This document shows, one piece after another, positions 43,079 to 52,366 of a stretch of DNA of 64,000 bases; position 1 is the first letter of the stretch; each line of letters starts with the position of its first letter. Position numbers and translations under genes: made by a program. Source of the DNA: SNAP01 sp049671745 (GTDB lineage: Bacteria > Bacteroidota > Bacteroidia > Bacteroidales > Marinifilaceae); NCBI GenBank assembly GCA_049671745.1, contig JBATVL010000091.1:46877-110876 (forward strand). The letters run 5' to 3'. The notes below the pieces were generated by a model. It had not been told where the DNA came from. It worked only from the letters and a program-made list of their open reading frames with translations, and did no database searches.

Positions 43079-46000
43079 TTATGCTTTTTCTATACTAATA
43101 TAAGTAGTAATATCGTCAATTTCTACAAGTCTAGCATTATCTTCGTTTAATTCACTTGACATTTCTAGGTTTTGAGCCAATACTTGAGTACTAATATATT
43201 CTTTATTTTTCTCTACAGCAGCATTGATTTCTGCATGTTTACCTATAGTTAAATTAATCTTATCAGTAACCTCAAAATCTATCTCTTTACGAGCATTTTG
43301 AATACGGTTTATAAGTTCTCTAGCTATACCTTCTTCTTTAAGATCTTCAGTGATGTTTATGTCTAAAGCAACAGTTAATCTGCCTTCGTTAGCAACTAAC
43401 CATCCAGGAATATCCTCAGATATTATTTCTACCTCAGTAACATCTATAGGAGTAGCAACACCTTCAAGATCTATATAGAATGTCCCGTTTTTCTCTAAAT
43501 CGCTAATGTCAGTTTGTGACATATTAGAAATAATAGAAGCAACAGATTTCATTTGTTTACCAAATTTTCTACCAAGTTTCTTGAAATCAGCTTTTATGCT
43601 TTTAACTAAGATTCCAGAAGTATCAGTAATATATTCAATTTCCTTAACATTAATTTCAGAAAGAATAATATCCTTAACAGCTTCAATTTGTTTCTCAGTA
43701 GTAGTATCAAGAATAGGAATGATAATTTTAGCAAGAGGTTGACGAACTCTTAATTTTACTTTTCTTCTTAATCCTAAAACCATAGAAGAAATGCTTTGAG
43801 CCATATTCATTCTTTCTTCTAAGCCTTTATCAATAGCAGTTTCATCTATAGTTGGGAAATTAGCTAAATGTACTGATTGAACATCAAAACGACCTGTAAC
43901 AGCATTTAAATCTCTAAATAATCTATCTGCAAAGAAAGGAGCTATAGGAGACATCAACACAGAAACAGTTTCTAGACATTTGTAAAGAGTTTGGTAAGCC
44001 GAAAGCTTGTCAGTAGTAAATTCCCCACCCCAATATCTTCTTCTAGAAAGACGAACAAACCAGTTAGATAGATTCTCCGAAACAAAATTCTGAATAGCTC
44101 TACCAGCTTTTGTAGGTTCGAATGCTTCATAAGCCTCTTGCACTTCTTTAGTAAGAGAGTTCAAGATAGAAAGTACCCATTTGTCAATCTCAGGACGCTC
44201 ATTCATAGGCACATCAGGCTGAGAATAATCGAACTTGTCGATATTAGCGTAAAGAGTAAAGAATGAGTATGTATTATAAAGTGTACCAAAGAACTTACGT
44301 TTTACTTCTTCAACACCATTAATATCGAACTTAAGATTATCCCAAGGCTGAGAGTTAGTAGTCATATACCATCTTACTGGGTCAGAACCATACTGTTCAA
44401 TAGCACCAAATGGATCAACACCATTACCTAATCTCTTAGACATCTTATTTCCTTTTGAATCAAGAACAAGTCCGTTAGAGATAATATTTTTAAATGCAAC
44501 AGAGTCGAATAACATAGTACCTAAAGCATGAAGAGTAAAGAACCAACCTCTAGTTTGGTCAACACCTTCAGCAATAAAGTCAGCAGGGAATTTTTTACCC
44601 TCATCAATAAGTTCTTTATTCTCGAAAGGATAATGAACTTGAGCGTAAGGCATAGCACCTGAATCGAACCAAACATCTATAAGGTCTAGCTCACGAACCA
44701 TTTTCTGACCATCGTCAGCAACAAGAATTATTCCATCAACATAAGGACGATGAAGATCTATCTTAGCATAATTCTCTTTAGAGAAATCGCCAGAAACAAA
44801 TTCAGCATAAGGATTCTCAGTCATGAAACCAGCAGCTATAGATTTCTCTATTTCTCCCATTAATTCCTCAACAGAACCTATACATTTAATTCCTGTTCTA
44901 TCTTCTGTAGCCCAAATAGGAAGTGGAGTACCCCAATATCTAGAACGCGAAAGGTTCCAGTCTACAAGATTCTCTAACCACTTACCAAAACGTCCTTCTC
45001 CAGTACTTTTAGGTTTCCAGTTGATAGTTTTATTTAATTCAATCATTCTATCCTTAACGTTTGTAGTTTTTATAAACCATGAGTCAAGAGGATAATATAA
45101 GATAGGTTTATCAGTTCTCCAGCAATGTGGATAGTTGTGAATATGTTTCTCAACTTTGAAAGCCTTATTAGTCATTTTAAGCATCACAGAAATATCCACA
45201 TCTAAAGTAGGAGTATCATCTGTAGCATCTTTATCGTATGCATTTTTAACGAAACGTCCAGACCATTCTTTATAAAGCTCAACATCAACATTATTTGCAA
45301 CAAAATCAGCATCTAATTTTTCTATACGGAAGAATCTACCTTGTTTATCAACCATAGGCTGACGGTTTCCTTCGTCATCAATAAGAATAAGAGGAGCGAT
45401 ACCTGCCATTTTAGCAACTCTATCATCATCAGCACCGAAAGTAGGGGCGATGTGAACAACTCCAGTACCATCTTCAGTAGTAACGAAATCACCAGTGATT
45501 ACTTCAAAAGCTTTACCATCAGGTTTAATGAAAGGCATTAATTGTTCGTAAACAATACCAGCTAAATCAGTTCCTTTAAATTCTTCTACTACTTCGAAAG
45601 GAATAAGCTTATCGCCGGCCTTATAATCAGCCATAGAAAGTTCAGCAGCCTTTGGATTAAAGAATGCAGCTTGTCTATCTTTAGCAATTATAAATGTTCC
45701 TTTTTTGTTAGTGTAAGGATTGAATGAACGTACTTTTATGTATTTGATTCCAGGTCCTACAGCAAGAGCAGTATTCGATGGAAGAGTCCAAGGAGTAGTT
45801 GTCCAAGCAAGGAATGCAACTTCTTCGTCTTGTTCAGAGAAAAGGAATGAAGATTTCTCGTTGTTTACAACAGTAAATTGCGCTACACAGGTAGTATCTT
45901 TAACATCTTTATAACAACCCGGTTGGTTAAGTTCATGTGTACTTAATCCTGTACCAGCAGCTGGTGAGAATGGTTGTATTGTATATCCTTTATAGATTAA

Positions 46001-46516
46001 ACCTTTGTCGAATAATCTTTTTAGAAGAGCCCAAAGAGTCTCTATATATTTATTGTCGTAAGTAATATATGGATCTTCCATATTTACCCAATAACCCATT
46101 TTATGAGTAAGATCTTCCCACTCTTTAGTATAAGTCATTACTTCTGAACGACAAGCAGAATTATAGTCATCAACACTAACTTTTCCACCTATGTCTTCTT
46201 TAGTTATGCCAAGTTTTTTCTCAACACCTAATTCAACAGGTAAACCATGAGTATCCCAACCTGCTTTTCTGTCTACGTGAAATCCCTTAAGTGTTTTGTA
46301 ACGGCAAACAACATCTTTAATTGTACGTGCCATTACGTGGTGAATTCCGGGCATACCATTTGCTGAAGGTGGTCCTTCAAAAAAGACAAATGATGGGTTT
46401 TCTTTTCTTGATTCAAGGCTTTCTTCAAAAGTCTTTTCAGCCTCCCACTTCTCTAATACATCCTTATTGATTTGCGATAAATCAAGATTCTTGTATTCCG
46501 GAAATTTCTCACTCAT
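43079..46516 (-). CDS. ileS: Isoleucine--tRNA ligase
   Basis: 1145 residues from the ATG at 46516 (MSEKFPEYKNLDL). Charges tRNA-Ile in the cytoplasm. Class I signatures: the HIGH-like G-I-H-H in PPSANGMPGIHHVMAR and KMSKR in KGNKMSKRLGN. An editing (CP1) domain lies between, with WTTTPWTLPSNTALAV. The anticodon-binding and C-terminal regions are complete. The open frame runs 20 codons further upstream, but that stretch is low-complexity and overlaps the leader; the TAnnTTTG at 46555-46562 fits the shorter start. Long, zinc-free C-terminus of the eukaryote-like IleRS type. Confidence 0.97.
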   Translation of the reverse strand: MSEKFPEYKNLDLSQINKDVLEKWEAEKTFEESLESRKENPSFVFFEGPPSANGMPGIHHVMARTIKDVVCRYKTLKGFHVDRKAGWDTHGLPVELGVEKKLGITKEDIGGKVSVDDYNSACRSEVMTYTKEWEDLTHKMGYWVNMEDPYITYDNKYIETLWALLKRLFDKGLIYKGYTIQPFSPAAGTGLSTHELNQPGCYKDVKDTTCVAQFTVVNNEKSSFLFSEQDEEVAFLAWTTTPWTLPSNTALAVGPGIKYIKVRSFNPYTNKKGTFIIAKDRQAAFFNPKAAELSMADYKAGDKLIPFEVVEEFKGTDLAGIVYEQLMPFIKPDGKAFEVITGDFVTTEDGTGVVHIAPTFGADDDRVAKMAGIAPLILIDDEGNRQPMVDKQGRFFRIEKLDADFVANNVDVELYKEWSGRFVKNAYDKDATDDTPTLDVDISVMLKMTNKAFKVEKHIHNYPHCWRTDKPILYYPLDSWFIKTTNVKDRMIELNKTINWKPKSTGEGRFGKWLENLVDWNLSRSRYWGTPLPIWATEDRTGIKCIGSVEELMGEIEKSIAAGFMTENPYAEFVSGDFSKENYAKIDLHRPYVDGIILVADDGQKMVRELDLIDVWFDSGAMPYAQVHYPFENKELIDEGKKFPADFIAEGVDQTRGWFFTLHALGTMLFDSVAFKNIISNGLVLDSKGNKMSKRLGNGVDPFGAIEQYGSDPVRWYMTTNSQPWDNLKFDINGVEEVKRKFFGTLYNTYSFFTLYANIDKFDYSQPDVPMNERPEIDKWVLSILNSLTKEVQEAYEAFEPTKAGRAIQNFVSENLSNWFVRLSRRRYWGGEFTTDKLSAYQTLYKCLETVSVLMSPIAPFFADRLFRDLNAVTGRFDVQSVHLANFPTIDETAIDKGLEERMNMAQSISSMVLGLRRKVKLRVRQPLAKIIIPILDTTTEKQIEAVKDIILSEINVKEIEYITDTSGILVKSIKADFKKLGRKFGKQMKSVASIISNMSQTDISDLEKNGTFYIDLEGVATPIDVTEVEIISEDIPGWLVANEGRLTVALDINITEDLKEEGIARELINRIQNARKEIDFEVTDKINLTIGKHAEINAAVEKNKEYISTQVLAQNLEMSSELNEDNARLVEIDDITTYISIEKA

Positions 46517-46554
46517 AATTATATCGTATTTATTTATTATTTTCAAAAAGTTTA

Positions 46555-46562
46555 CAAATATA
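46555..46562 (-). promoter_or_regulatory. Promoter -7 element of ileS
   Basis: TATATTTG on the minus strand (TAnnTTTG), 39 nt before the ATG. It lies in the 93-nt gap after the aspartate kinase gene. Confidence 0.5.
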
Positions 46563-46609
46563 AAAAAAATATGCAATAAAAATTGCGGATAATTGTAGAA
46601 TTCAGGTGC

Positions 46610-47869
46610 TTAGTCTATGCAATCTACTACGAAATGTGCTGTCACTCTTGTACGCTGTTCTAATAATATATTTTTACCTTTTGTAACTCTCTTTATGCTC
46701 TGTTCATTGAAATGTCTAACTGTTATAAGTTCTTTATTCTCATTGTATAGAATGAAAAAATCTTTCTTTAATTTATCGAAAAAAGAAGAGAAAAGCTCTT
46801 CCTTGAAATCACAACAAAGAGATAATGATATTGCAGAACTCTGAATTAAATTAATCTTTGTATTATTTTTTCTCGCAAGCGATACTATAGTGCATAATTC
46901 TGATTCTCCAATAAATGACAAATCGCGGGGAGATAGTGATAATAAAACCTGATTTCTTTTATGAATATAAATAGGCATTAAATTAGAGTTTTCGCTATTA
47001 ATACCAACAATACTACCTATTTCTTCAGGATTTATAAACGATCTTACAAATAATGGTATGTTTTTATTTTCTAAAGGTTTTATGGTTTTAGGATGAATTA
47101 CTTTTGCTCCAAAATGTGCAAGTTCTATACTTTCTCTATACGATAGATACTTAAGAATGCTTGCGTCTTCATATTCTTTAGGATCAGCATTCATGATACC
47201 GGGTACATCTTTCCATATGGTTAAACTGTCAGCATTTAATAAATTTGCTAATATTGCACCTGTATAATCTGACCCCTCTCTGCCTAAAGAGGTAGTCATG
47301 TTAGTTGTTGTTCCTGCTATAAAACCTTGTGTTACATATTTAAATGTGTTTTGAAAATTGAAAAGTTCATTACATAGCTCTTCTGATAATTTCCAATTTA
47401 ACTTGCCTTCCCTAAAAGTGCAATCTGTCTTTATACCTTTTCTAATATCTATCCACTTATTTTCCTGCCCTATTTTATTGAGGTAAGCAGAAACAATAGT
47501 GGTAGATAATATCTCGCCATACGAAACTATTTGATCATACTCGTAACTATAATCTAAAGAGGGTTCTATTTCCAGTTTTGTTTTTAGATTTTCTGTATGA
47601 TTATTGTACAATGAGTGAATATCATCTTGATCTTTAAATAAATCTTTTATGATGTTAAGATGATATTTATATATTTGCTCAAAAATAGTTTGTACAGAAA
47701 AATCTTGCTTAAAATATGCTAGACTAAGTTCTTCAAACTTATTGGTCATTTTCCCCATTGCAGAGATAACAACTATATGATTTTCTGATACCGAATCGAG
47801 TATATGTGCTAGATTCTTAATGCCTTCTGCTGATTTTACAGATGCGCCTCCAAACTTTAATATCTTCAT
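46610..47869 (-). CDS. Aspartate kinase (monofunctional)
   Basis: 419 residues. Phosphorylates aspartate, the first step toward lysine, threonine and methionine. KFGGASV (4-10) and TSLGREGSDYTGAILA mark the kinase domain. The C-terminal third (after about 295) has the ACT-type regulatory pattern (LSPRDLSFIGES, NLIQSSAISLSLCCDF), so feedback control by an end product is likely, though which one cannot be read. It is not fused to homoserine dehydrogenase. Diverges from fbp over 271 nt. Confidence 0.93.
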   Translation of the reverse strand: MKILKFGGASVKSAEGIKNLAHILDSVSENHIVVISAMGKMTNKFEELSLAYFKQDFSVQTIFEQIYKYHLNIIKDLFKDQDDIHSLYNNHTENLKTKLEIEPSLDYSYEYDQIVSYGEILSTTIVSAYLNKIGQENKWIDIRKGIKTDCTFREGKLNWKLSEELCNELFNFQNTFKYVTQGFIAGTTTNMTTSLGREGSDYTGAILANLLNADSLTIWKDVPGIMNADPKEYEDASILKYLSYRESIELAHFGAKVIHPKTIKPLENKNIPLFVRSFINPEEIGSIVGINSENSNLMPIYIHKRNQVLLSLSPRDLSFIGESELCTIVSLARKNNTKINLIQSSAISLSLCCDFKEELFSSFFDKLKKDFFILYNENKELITVRHFNEQSIKRVTKGKNILLEQRTRVTAHFVVDCID

Positions 47870-48140
47870 GTTAATTCATTTTATTCGTTTTATAAAGATA
47901 TAAATTTTTAAGAGATTCTACGCAATAAGAGATGGTACTCTAACACAATTGTATTACAAGTCTAATAACTTCTATATTTATGTTATTTCTTATTTAAATG
48001 ATTCCTAAAAAAATAGTAGTTGTTAATGCTTAACTTATATATGAGAGTTCATTTATTATATTAATCAACTCATAATGATATAATTTGTATAATATTTTAT
48101 AATTTAGCAGCTCTATATAAAACCTCAAAAAAACTATAAT

Positions 48141-49160
48141 ATGATACAGCATAGTGTTAAGACACTTAATCAGTTTATTATTGCAAGTCAATCAGATTAT
48201 CCAGATGCGAAAGGTGAATTATCTAGACTATTACACCATGTTGGTATTGCTTCGAAAATTATTAATAGAGAAGTAAATAAGGCAGGATTAGTAGATATTC
48301 TAGGGTGCGCAGGAGCAGAAAATATTCAAGGTGAAGACCAGCAAAAATTGGATATATTTGCCGATGAGGTTTTTAATCAAGAATTAGCCGCTAGTGGAGA
48401 AGTTTGTGGAGTTGCATCAGAAGAAAGAGAAGATGTGACTCTTTTTGATAATGAGCATTCATTAAATGGTAAATATGTTTTCTGTATGGATCCTTTAGAT
48501 GGTTCATCAAATATAGATGTTAATGTATCTATAGGTACAATATTTTCTGTATACGAAAGAAAATCTCCAAGAGGAGGTTTAGCTAATAAAGAAGATTTCC
48601 TTCAAAAAGGAGATGATATGATAGCGGCTGGATATGTTATTTATGGTTCATCAACTATGCTTGTATATTCTACAGGGCATGGAGTTAATGGTTTTACATT
48701 AGACCCATCTATAGGTGAATTCTGTCTTTCTCATCCAGGTATTAAAACACCAAAAACAGGTTCTATCTATTCTATCAATGAAGGTAATTATATTAAATTC
48801 CCTACAGGAGTTAAGAAATATATAAAATACTGTCAAGAGAATGATAAGGCAACTAAGAGACCTTATACTTCAAGATATATTGGTTCATTAGTAGCTGATT
48901 TCCATAGAAACCTATTAAAGGGAGGTATTTTTATTTATCCAAATACAAGTGCTAATCCTGATGGTAAGTTGAGATTACTTTATGAATGTAATCCTATCGC
49001 ATTTATTGCGGAGCAAGCAGGAGGAACTGCTTTAACAGGTAAAGGAAGAGTATTGGAAATAGAACCAACATCTATACATCAACGAGTGCCGTTTTATACT
49101 GGCTCTAAGAAGATGGTAGAAAAGGTTTCAGAGTTTCTACTTTTCTTTGATAAAATATAA
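48141..49160 (+). CDS. fbp: Fructose-1,6-bisphosphatase, class 1
   Basis: 339 residues. Hydrolyses fructose-1,6-bisphosphate in gluconeogenesis. The metal-binding acids are in ASEERED and CMDPLDGSSNIDVNVSIGTIFSVY (class I signature), and the substrate-binding GGIFIYP, LLYECNPIAFIAEQAGG and the terminal blocks are present. Length is normal. It is monocistronic: a terminator at 49171-49201 separates it from the acetyl-CoA synthetase gene. Confidence 0.97.
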   Translation: MIQHSVKTLNQFIIASQSDYPDAKGELSRLLHHVGIASKIINREVNKAGLVDILGCAGAENIQGEDQQKLDIFADEVFNQELAASGEVCGVASEEREDVTLFDNEHSLNGKYVFCMDPLDGSSNIDVNVSIGTIFSVYERKSPRGGLANKEDFLQKGDDMIAAGYVIYGSSTMLVYSTGHGVNGFTLDPSIGEFCLSHPGIKTPKTGSIYSINEGNYIKFPTGVKKYIKYCQENDKATKRPYTSRYIGSLVADFHRNLLKGGIFIYPNTSANPDGKLRLLYECNPIAFIAEQAGGTALTGKGRVLEIEPTSIHQRVPFYTGSKKMVEKVSEFLLFFDKI

Positions 49161-49170
49161 ACATAATACA

Positions 49171-49201
49171 AAATACCTTGTTTCGACAGGGTATTTTTTT
49201 T
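49171..49201 (+). terminator. Intrinsic terminator of fbp
   Basis: AAATACC / GGTATTT (49171-49177 and 49189-49195) with inner pairs, followed by TTTTT. Confidence 0.8.
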
Positions 49202-49239
49202 ATGTTTATGCTTCATAAGACAATTCTAAAAACAATATA

Positions 49240-51297
49240 ATGATTAATCAACAATTATTGAACCCAAGAAGCGTAGTAGTTATTGGTGGTTCGGACGATA
49301 TTCATAAGCCAGGTGGTAAGGTTCTTAAGAACATGCTTGATGGTGATTTTAAAGGAGATTTATATGTATCTAATCCTAAATTGGATGAAGTACAGGGAGT
49401 TAAGTCGTATAAAGATCTAAATACTTTACCAGAGGTTGATTGTGCTATTATTGCTATTGCAGCTAAATTCTGTCCTATGACAGTTAAGATTCTTGCAGAG
49501 CAAAAGAAAACAAAAGCTTTTATCATTCTTTCTGCAGGTTTTTCTGAAGAGAATGAGGAAGGTGCTAAATTAGAGAAACAAGTTGTAGATATTATCAATT
49601 CTGTAGGTGGATGTTTAATCGGACCTAACTGTGTTGGTGTATTGAATCCTAATTATAACGGTATATTCACAACTCCAATACCTACATTAGATCCTAAAGG
49701 AGTAGATTTTATATCTGGTTCTGGAGCTACTGCTGTATTTATTATGGAATCTGGAGTGCCTAAAGGACTTAAGTTTGCTTCTGTTTATTCAGTAGGAAAT
49801 TCTGCACAAATGGGAGTGGAAGAAATCGTTCAATATCTTGACGAATCTTATGATCCAGCAACTAGCTCTAATGTGAAATTATTATACATAGAGAATATAG
49901 ATAAGCCAGCTAAATTATTAAAACATGCTTCTTCTTTAATTAGAAAAGGATGTAAGATAGCTGCTATTAAGTCTGGAGGTTCAGAGGCTGGTTCTCGTGC
50001 TGCTTCTTCTCATACAGGTGCTTTAGCTTCTTCTGATGTTGCAGTTGATGCTTTATTCAAAAAAGCTGGTATCGTTCGTTGTAAAGGTCGTGAAGAATTA
50101 GCTACTGTTGCTTCTATCTTTATGCACCCTGAATTGAAAGGTAAGAAAATCGCTATCATAACACATGCTGGTGGACCTGCAGTAATGCTTACTGATGCTC
50201 TTTCTAATAATGGTTTAGATGTACCACATATAGAAGGCCCTAAAGCAGACGCTCTATTAGAGAAATTATTTGGTGGTTCTTCTGTTGCAAATCCTATTGA
50301 TTTCTTAGCTACTGGTACTGCTGAACATTTAGGACATATTATTGATGCTTGCGATAATGATTTCGATGAGGTAGATGGTATGGCTGTAATTTTTGGTTCT
50401 CCAGGACTTACTGAAGTATATGATGTATACGATTTATTAGATGAGAAAATGAAGACTTGTAAGAAGCCTATCTTCCCAATTCTTCCATCTGTAATAAACG
50501 TTAAAGATGAAATAGATCAATTTTTAGCTAAGGGTAGAATTAACTTCCCTGATGAGGTAATCTTCGGAGAAGCTCTTGCTAAAGTTTATAATACTCCAGC
50601 TCCTGTTGCTGAGAACGTAGAATTACCAGTAGTTGATGTTGAGAAGATTCGTTCTGTAATCGACAAAGCTGATAATGGTTATATAGACACTGATGGTATT
50701 CATGCATTAATGGATGCTGCTGGAATAGAGAGAGCTCACGAGGCTGTTTCAAGCGATGAGGATGAATTAGTTGCTATGGCTGAGAAACTTGGTTTCCCAT
50801 TAGTAATGAAGGTTGTAGGACCTGTTCATAAATCTGATGTTGGTGGTGTAACATTAAATGTAAATGATGAAGCTACTGTTCGTTCTGAATTTAAGAGAAT
50901 GATGCAGATTCCTGAGACATATGCTGTAATGCTTGCTCAACAATTGAGTGGTACTGAAGTATTCATTGGTGCTAAGAGAGAAGATAAATTTGGCCATATG
51001 GTTCTTTGTGGATTAGGTGGTATCTTTATTGAAGTATTTAAAGATGTTCAAGCTGGTCTTGTGCCAATAAGCAAACCTGAAGCTTCTAGTATGATTAAGT
51101 CACTTAAATCTTATAAGATTATTCAAGGTGTTAGAGGTCAGGAGCCTGTAAACGAAGAAAAATTTGCTGAGGCTGTTTCTAGAGTTTCTGCTCTTTGTGC
51201 TGCTGCTCCAGAAATCTTTGAAATGGACTTTAACCCATTATTAGGAAATAAAGATAATGTTATTGCTGTTGATGCACGTATTCGCATTGAGAAGTAA
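49240..51297 (+). CDS. Acetate--CoA ligase (ADP-forming), fused alpha-beta
   Basis: 685 residues. Converts acyl-CoA, ADP and phosphate to acid, CoA and ATP, conserving energy in fermentation. Domains in order: CoA-binding Rossmann (NPRSVVVIGGSDD; about 5-130), succinyl-CoA-ligase-like flavodoxin fold with the phosphorylated His258 in SSHTGALASSD, then from about 465 an ATP-grasp domain (AEKLGFPLVMKVVGPVHKSDVGGV). This is the single-chain form seen in many Bacteroidota and protists. Preference for acetyl or other acyl groups cannot be told. Monocistronic, closed by a strong hairpin. Confidence 0.94.
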   Translation: MINQQLLNPRSVVVIGGSDDIHKPGGKVLKNMLDGDFKGDLYVSNPKLDEVQGVKSYKDLNTLPEVDCAIIAIAAKFCPMTVKILAEQKKTKAFIILSAGFSEENEEGAKLEKQVVDIINSVGGCLIGPNCVGVLNPNYNGIFTTPIPTLDPKGVDFISGSGATAVFIMESGVPKGLKFASVYSVGNSAQMGVEEIVQYLDESYDPATSSNVKLLYIENIDKPAKLLKHASSLIRKGCKIAAIKSGGSEAGSRAASSHTGALASSDVAVDALFKKAGIVRCKGREELATVASIFMHPELKGKKIAIITHAGGPAVMLTDALSNNGLDVPHIEGPKADALLEKLFGGSSVANPIDFLATGTAEHLGHIIDACDNDFDEVDGMAVIFGSPGLTEVYDVYDLLDEKMKTCKKPIFPILPSVINVKDEIDQFLAKGRINFPDEVIFGEALAKVYNTPAPVAENVELPVVDVEKIRSVIDKADNGYIDTDGIHALMDAAGIERAHEAVSSDEDELVAMAEKLGFPLVMKVVGPVHKSDVGGVTLNVNDEATVRSEFKRMMQIPETYAVMLAQQLSGTEVFIGAKREDKFGHMVLCGLGGIFIEVFKDVQAGLVPISKPEASSMIKSLKSYKIIQGVRGQEPVNEEKFAEAVSRVSALCAAAPEIFEMDFNPLLGNKDNVIAVDARIRIEK

Positions 51298-51315
51298 TAT
51301 ATTATTACTCATATA

Positions 51316-51353
51316 AAAATGCCCTCAAATAATTTAATATTTGGGGGCATTCT
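51316..51353. terminator. Bidirectional intrinsic terminator
   Basis: AATGCCC with GGGCATT plus further pairing (TCAAATA with TATTTGG, one wobble) around a short loop, between the convergent acetyl-CoA synthetase and beta-barrel genes. The T-run is short on the plus strand. Confidence 0.75.
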
Positions 51354-51358
51354 TTGTG

Positions 51359-52021
51359 TTAAAATATTTTTATAATATACCCAAAAGAAAGAGAGAATAC
51401 TCTGTTTGTAACATCTAATCCATTACTAGGATTTGGAGATAAATCGGCTAATCCGTAAGAGTAGTTTACATTAAAGATGAAAGATTTATATTCTGCTCCT
51501 AATCCAATATTTAACCCATAATCTAATCTATTAGGATTGTCATCTTCTCCCCATTCTATATCCTTTTCTACTGATTCTGTTTTTTCTTCAAGTTCTACTT
51601 TAACAATATTCTTTCCCCATAAACCTATACCTATATACGGTCCTGCTGTAATAAATGCTTTTATAGAACTATCGAAAATAGTATATTTTGCATTTATTGG
51701 TATATCGATATAGTATAAGTTAAGTGTATTAACAGCTGTCATATTACCTCCAAAAAATGTTTGGCTTTCTACCTTAAATCCTTTAGAATCGAATATCATA
51801 CCTGATTCTATGGCGAATTTCTTGTTTAAAGAGAATTCAGTACTTATTCCAATATTCAAGCCTAGTTTATTATTTCTATTTGAACCATAAGTTTCCATAT
51901 TATCTTCTGACTGGATTTTAGAAATATTCATTCCACCTTTAATGCCAATCTTTTGTGCAAATAAACTTGTCGAACTGATGCTTAAAAGTCCGATTACTAG
52001 TAAAATCTGTAATTTTTTCAT
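51359..52021 (-). CDS. Porin-family outer-membrane beta-barrel protein
   Basis: 220 residues. Signal peptide with cleavage after SLFAQ (near 22). The mature protein starts KIGIKGGMNISKI and goes on as alternating strands (LGLNIGISTEFSLNKKFAIESGMIF, YYIDIPINAKYTIF, AFITAGPYIGIG), ending in an aromatic-rich strand VFSLSFGYIIKIF with terminal Phe. This is the small PorT-like barrel pattern common in Bacteroidota. Function unknown. Has a TAnnTTTG element at 52055-52062. Confidence 0.85.
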   Translation of the reverse strand: MKKLQILLVIGLLSISSTSLFAQKIGIKGGMNISKIQSEDNMETYGSNRNNKLGLNIGISTEFSLNKKFAIESGMIFDSKGFKVESQTFFGGNMTAVNTLNLYYIDIPINAKYTIFDSSIKAFITAGPYIGIGLWGKNIVKVELEEKTESVEKDIEWGEDDNPNRLDYGLNIGLGAEYKSFIFNVNYSYGLADLSPNPSNGLDVTNRVFSLSFGYIIKIF

Positions 52022-52054
52022 GAAATTTAATTTTTAATATGCAGTGTATTAATA

Positions 52055-52062
52055 CAAATATA
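52055..52062 (-). promoter_or_regulatory. Promoter -7 element of the beta-barrel gene
   Basis: TATATTTG on the minus strand (TAnnTTTG), 34 nt before the ATG. Confidence 0.5.
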
Positions 52063-52166
52063 TATTTATTAATATAAATATTTGTATGTTTTGACATGTT
52101 TTGTAGCTGTTATAAGTTTTTAATTAAAACCTAACAAAATACTACATGGTGTTTTAGCTTTTTTTA

Positions 52167-52174
52167 TAGATTTG
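52167..52174 (+). promoter_or_regulatory. Promoter -7 element of the 54-residue protein gene
   Basis: TAGATTTG (TAnnTTTG). Only 5 nt separate it from the first ATG at 52180, so transcription would begin at or just after that ATG. Confidence 0.5.
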
Positions 52175-52179
52175 CATTT

Positions 52180-52344
52180 ATGAGAAAAATAAAGGATTTA
52201 AATAAGAATGAAAGAAATATGTTGATTGTTCTTTGCGTTCTGATAATACTTACAATATTAAATTGGAATAGAGTTTATAACGGTATAGAAGAAGGTTTTA
52301 AGAAATTCTTTGGTACTCCCACTCAAGTAGAACAGGTAAAATAA
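52180..52344 (+). CDS. Small single-helix membrane protein (54 residues)
   Basis: ATG at 52180, TAA at 52342. Sequence outline: a basic start MRKIKDLNKNERNM, one hydrophobic helix (about 14-28, MLIVLCVLIILTILN), then WNRVYNGIEEGFKKFFG and a short tail. It is preceded by a promoter element and followed after 22 nt by a larger membrane protein gene, so it looks real despite its size. If the promoter is correct, the mRNA is leaderless or the true start is the ATG at 52219 (41 residues). I do not recognise a family. It may be a partner subunit of the next product. Confidence 0.65.
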   Translation: MRKIKDLNKNERNMLIVLCVLIILTILNWNRVYNGIEEGFKKFFGTPTQVEQVK

Positions 52345-52366
52345 TTTATAAGAAACAAACTAATAC

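Noticed and set aside
46517..46576. Longer ileS start with 20 additional codons
   Set aside because: The extra part is low-complexity and contains the TAnnTTTG promoter element; MSEKFPEYKNLDL is the family-typical beginning.
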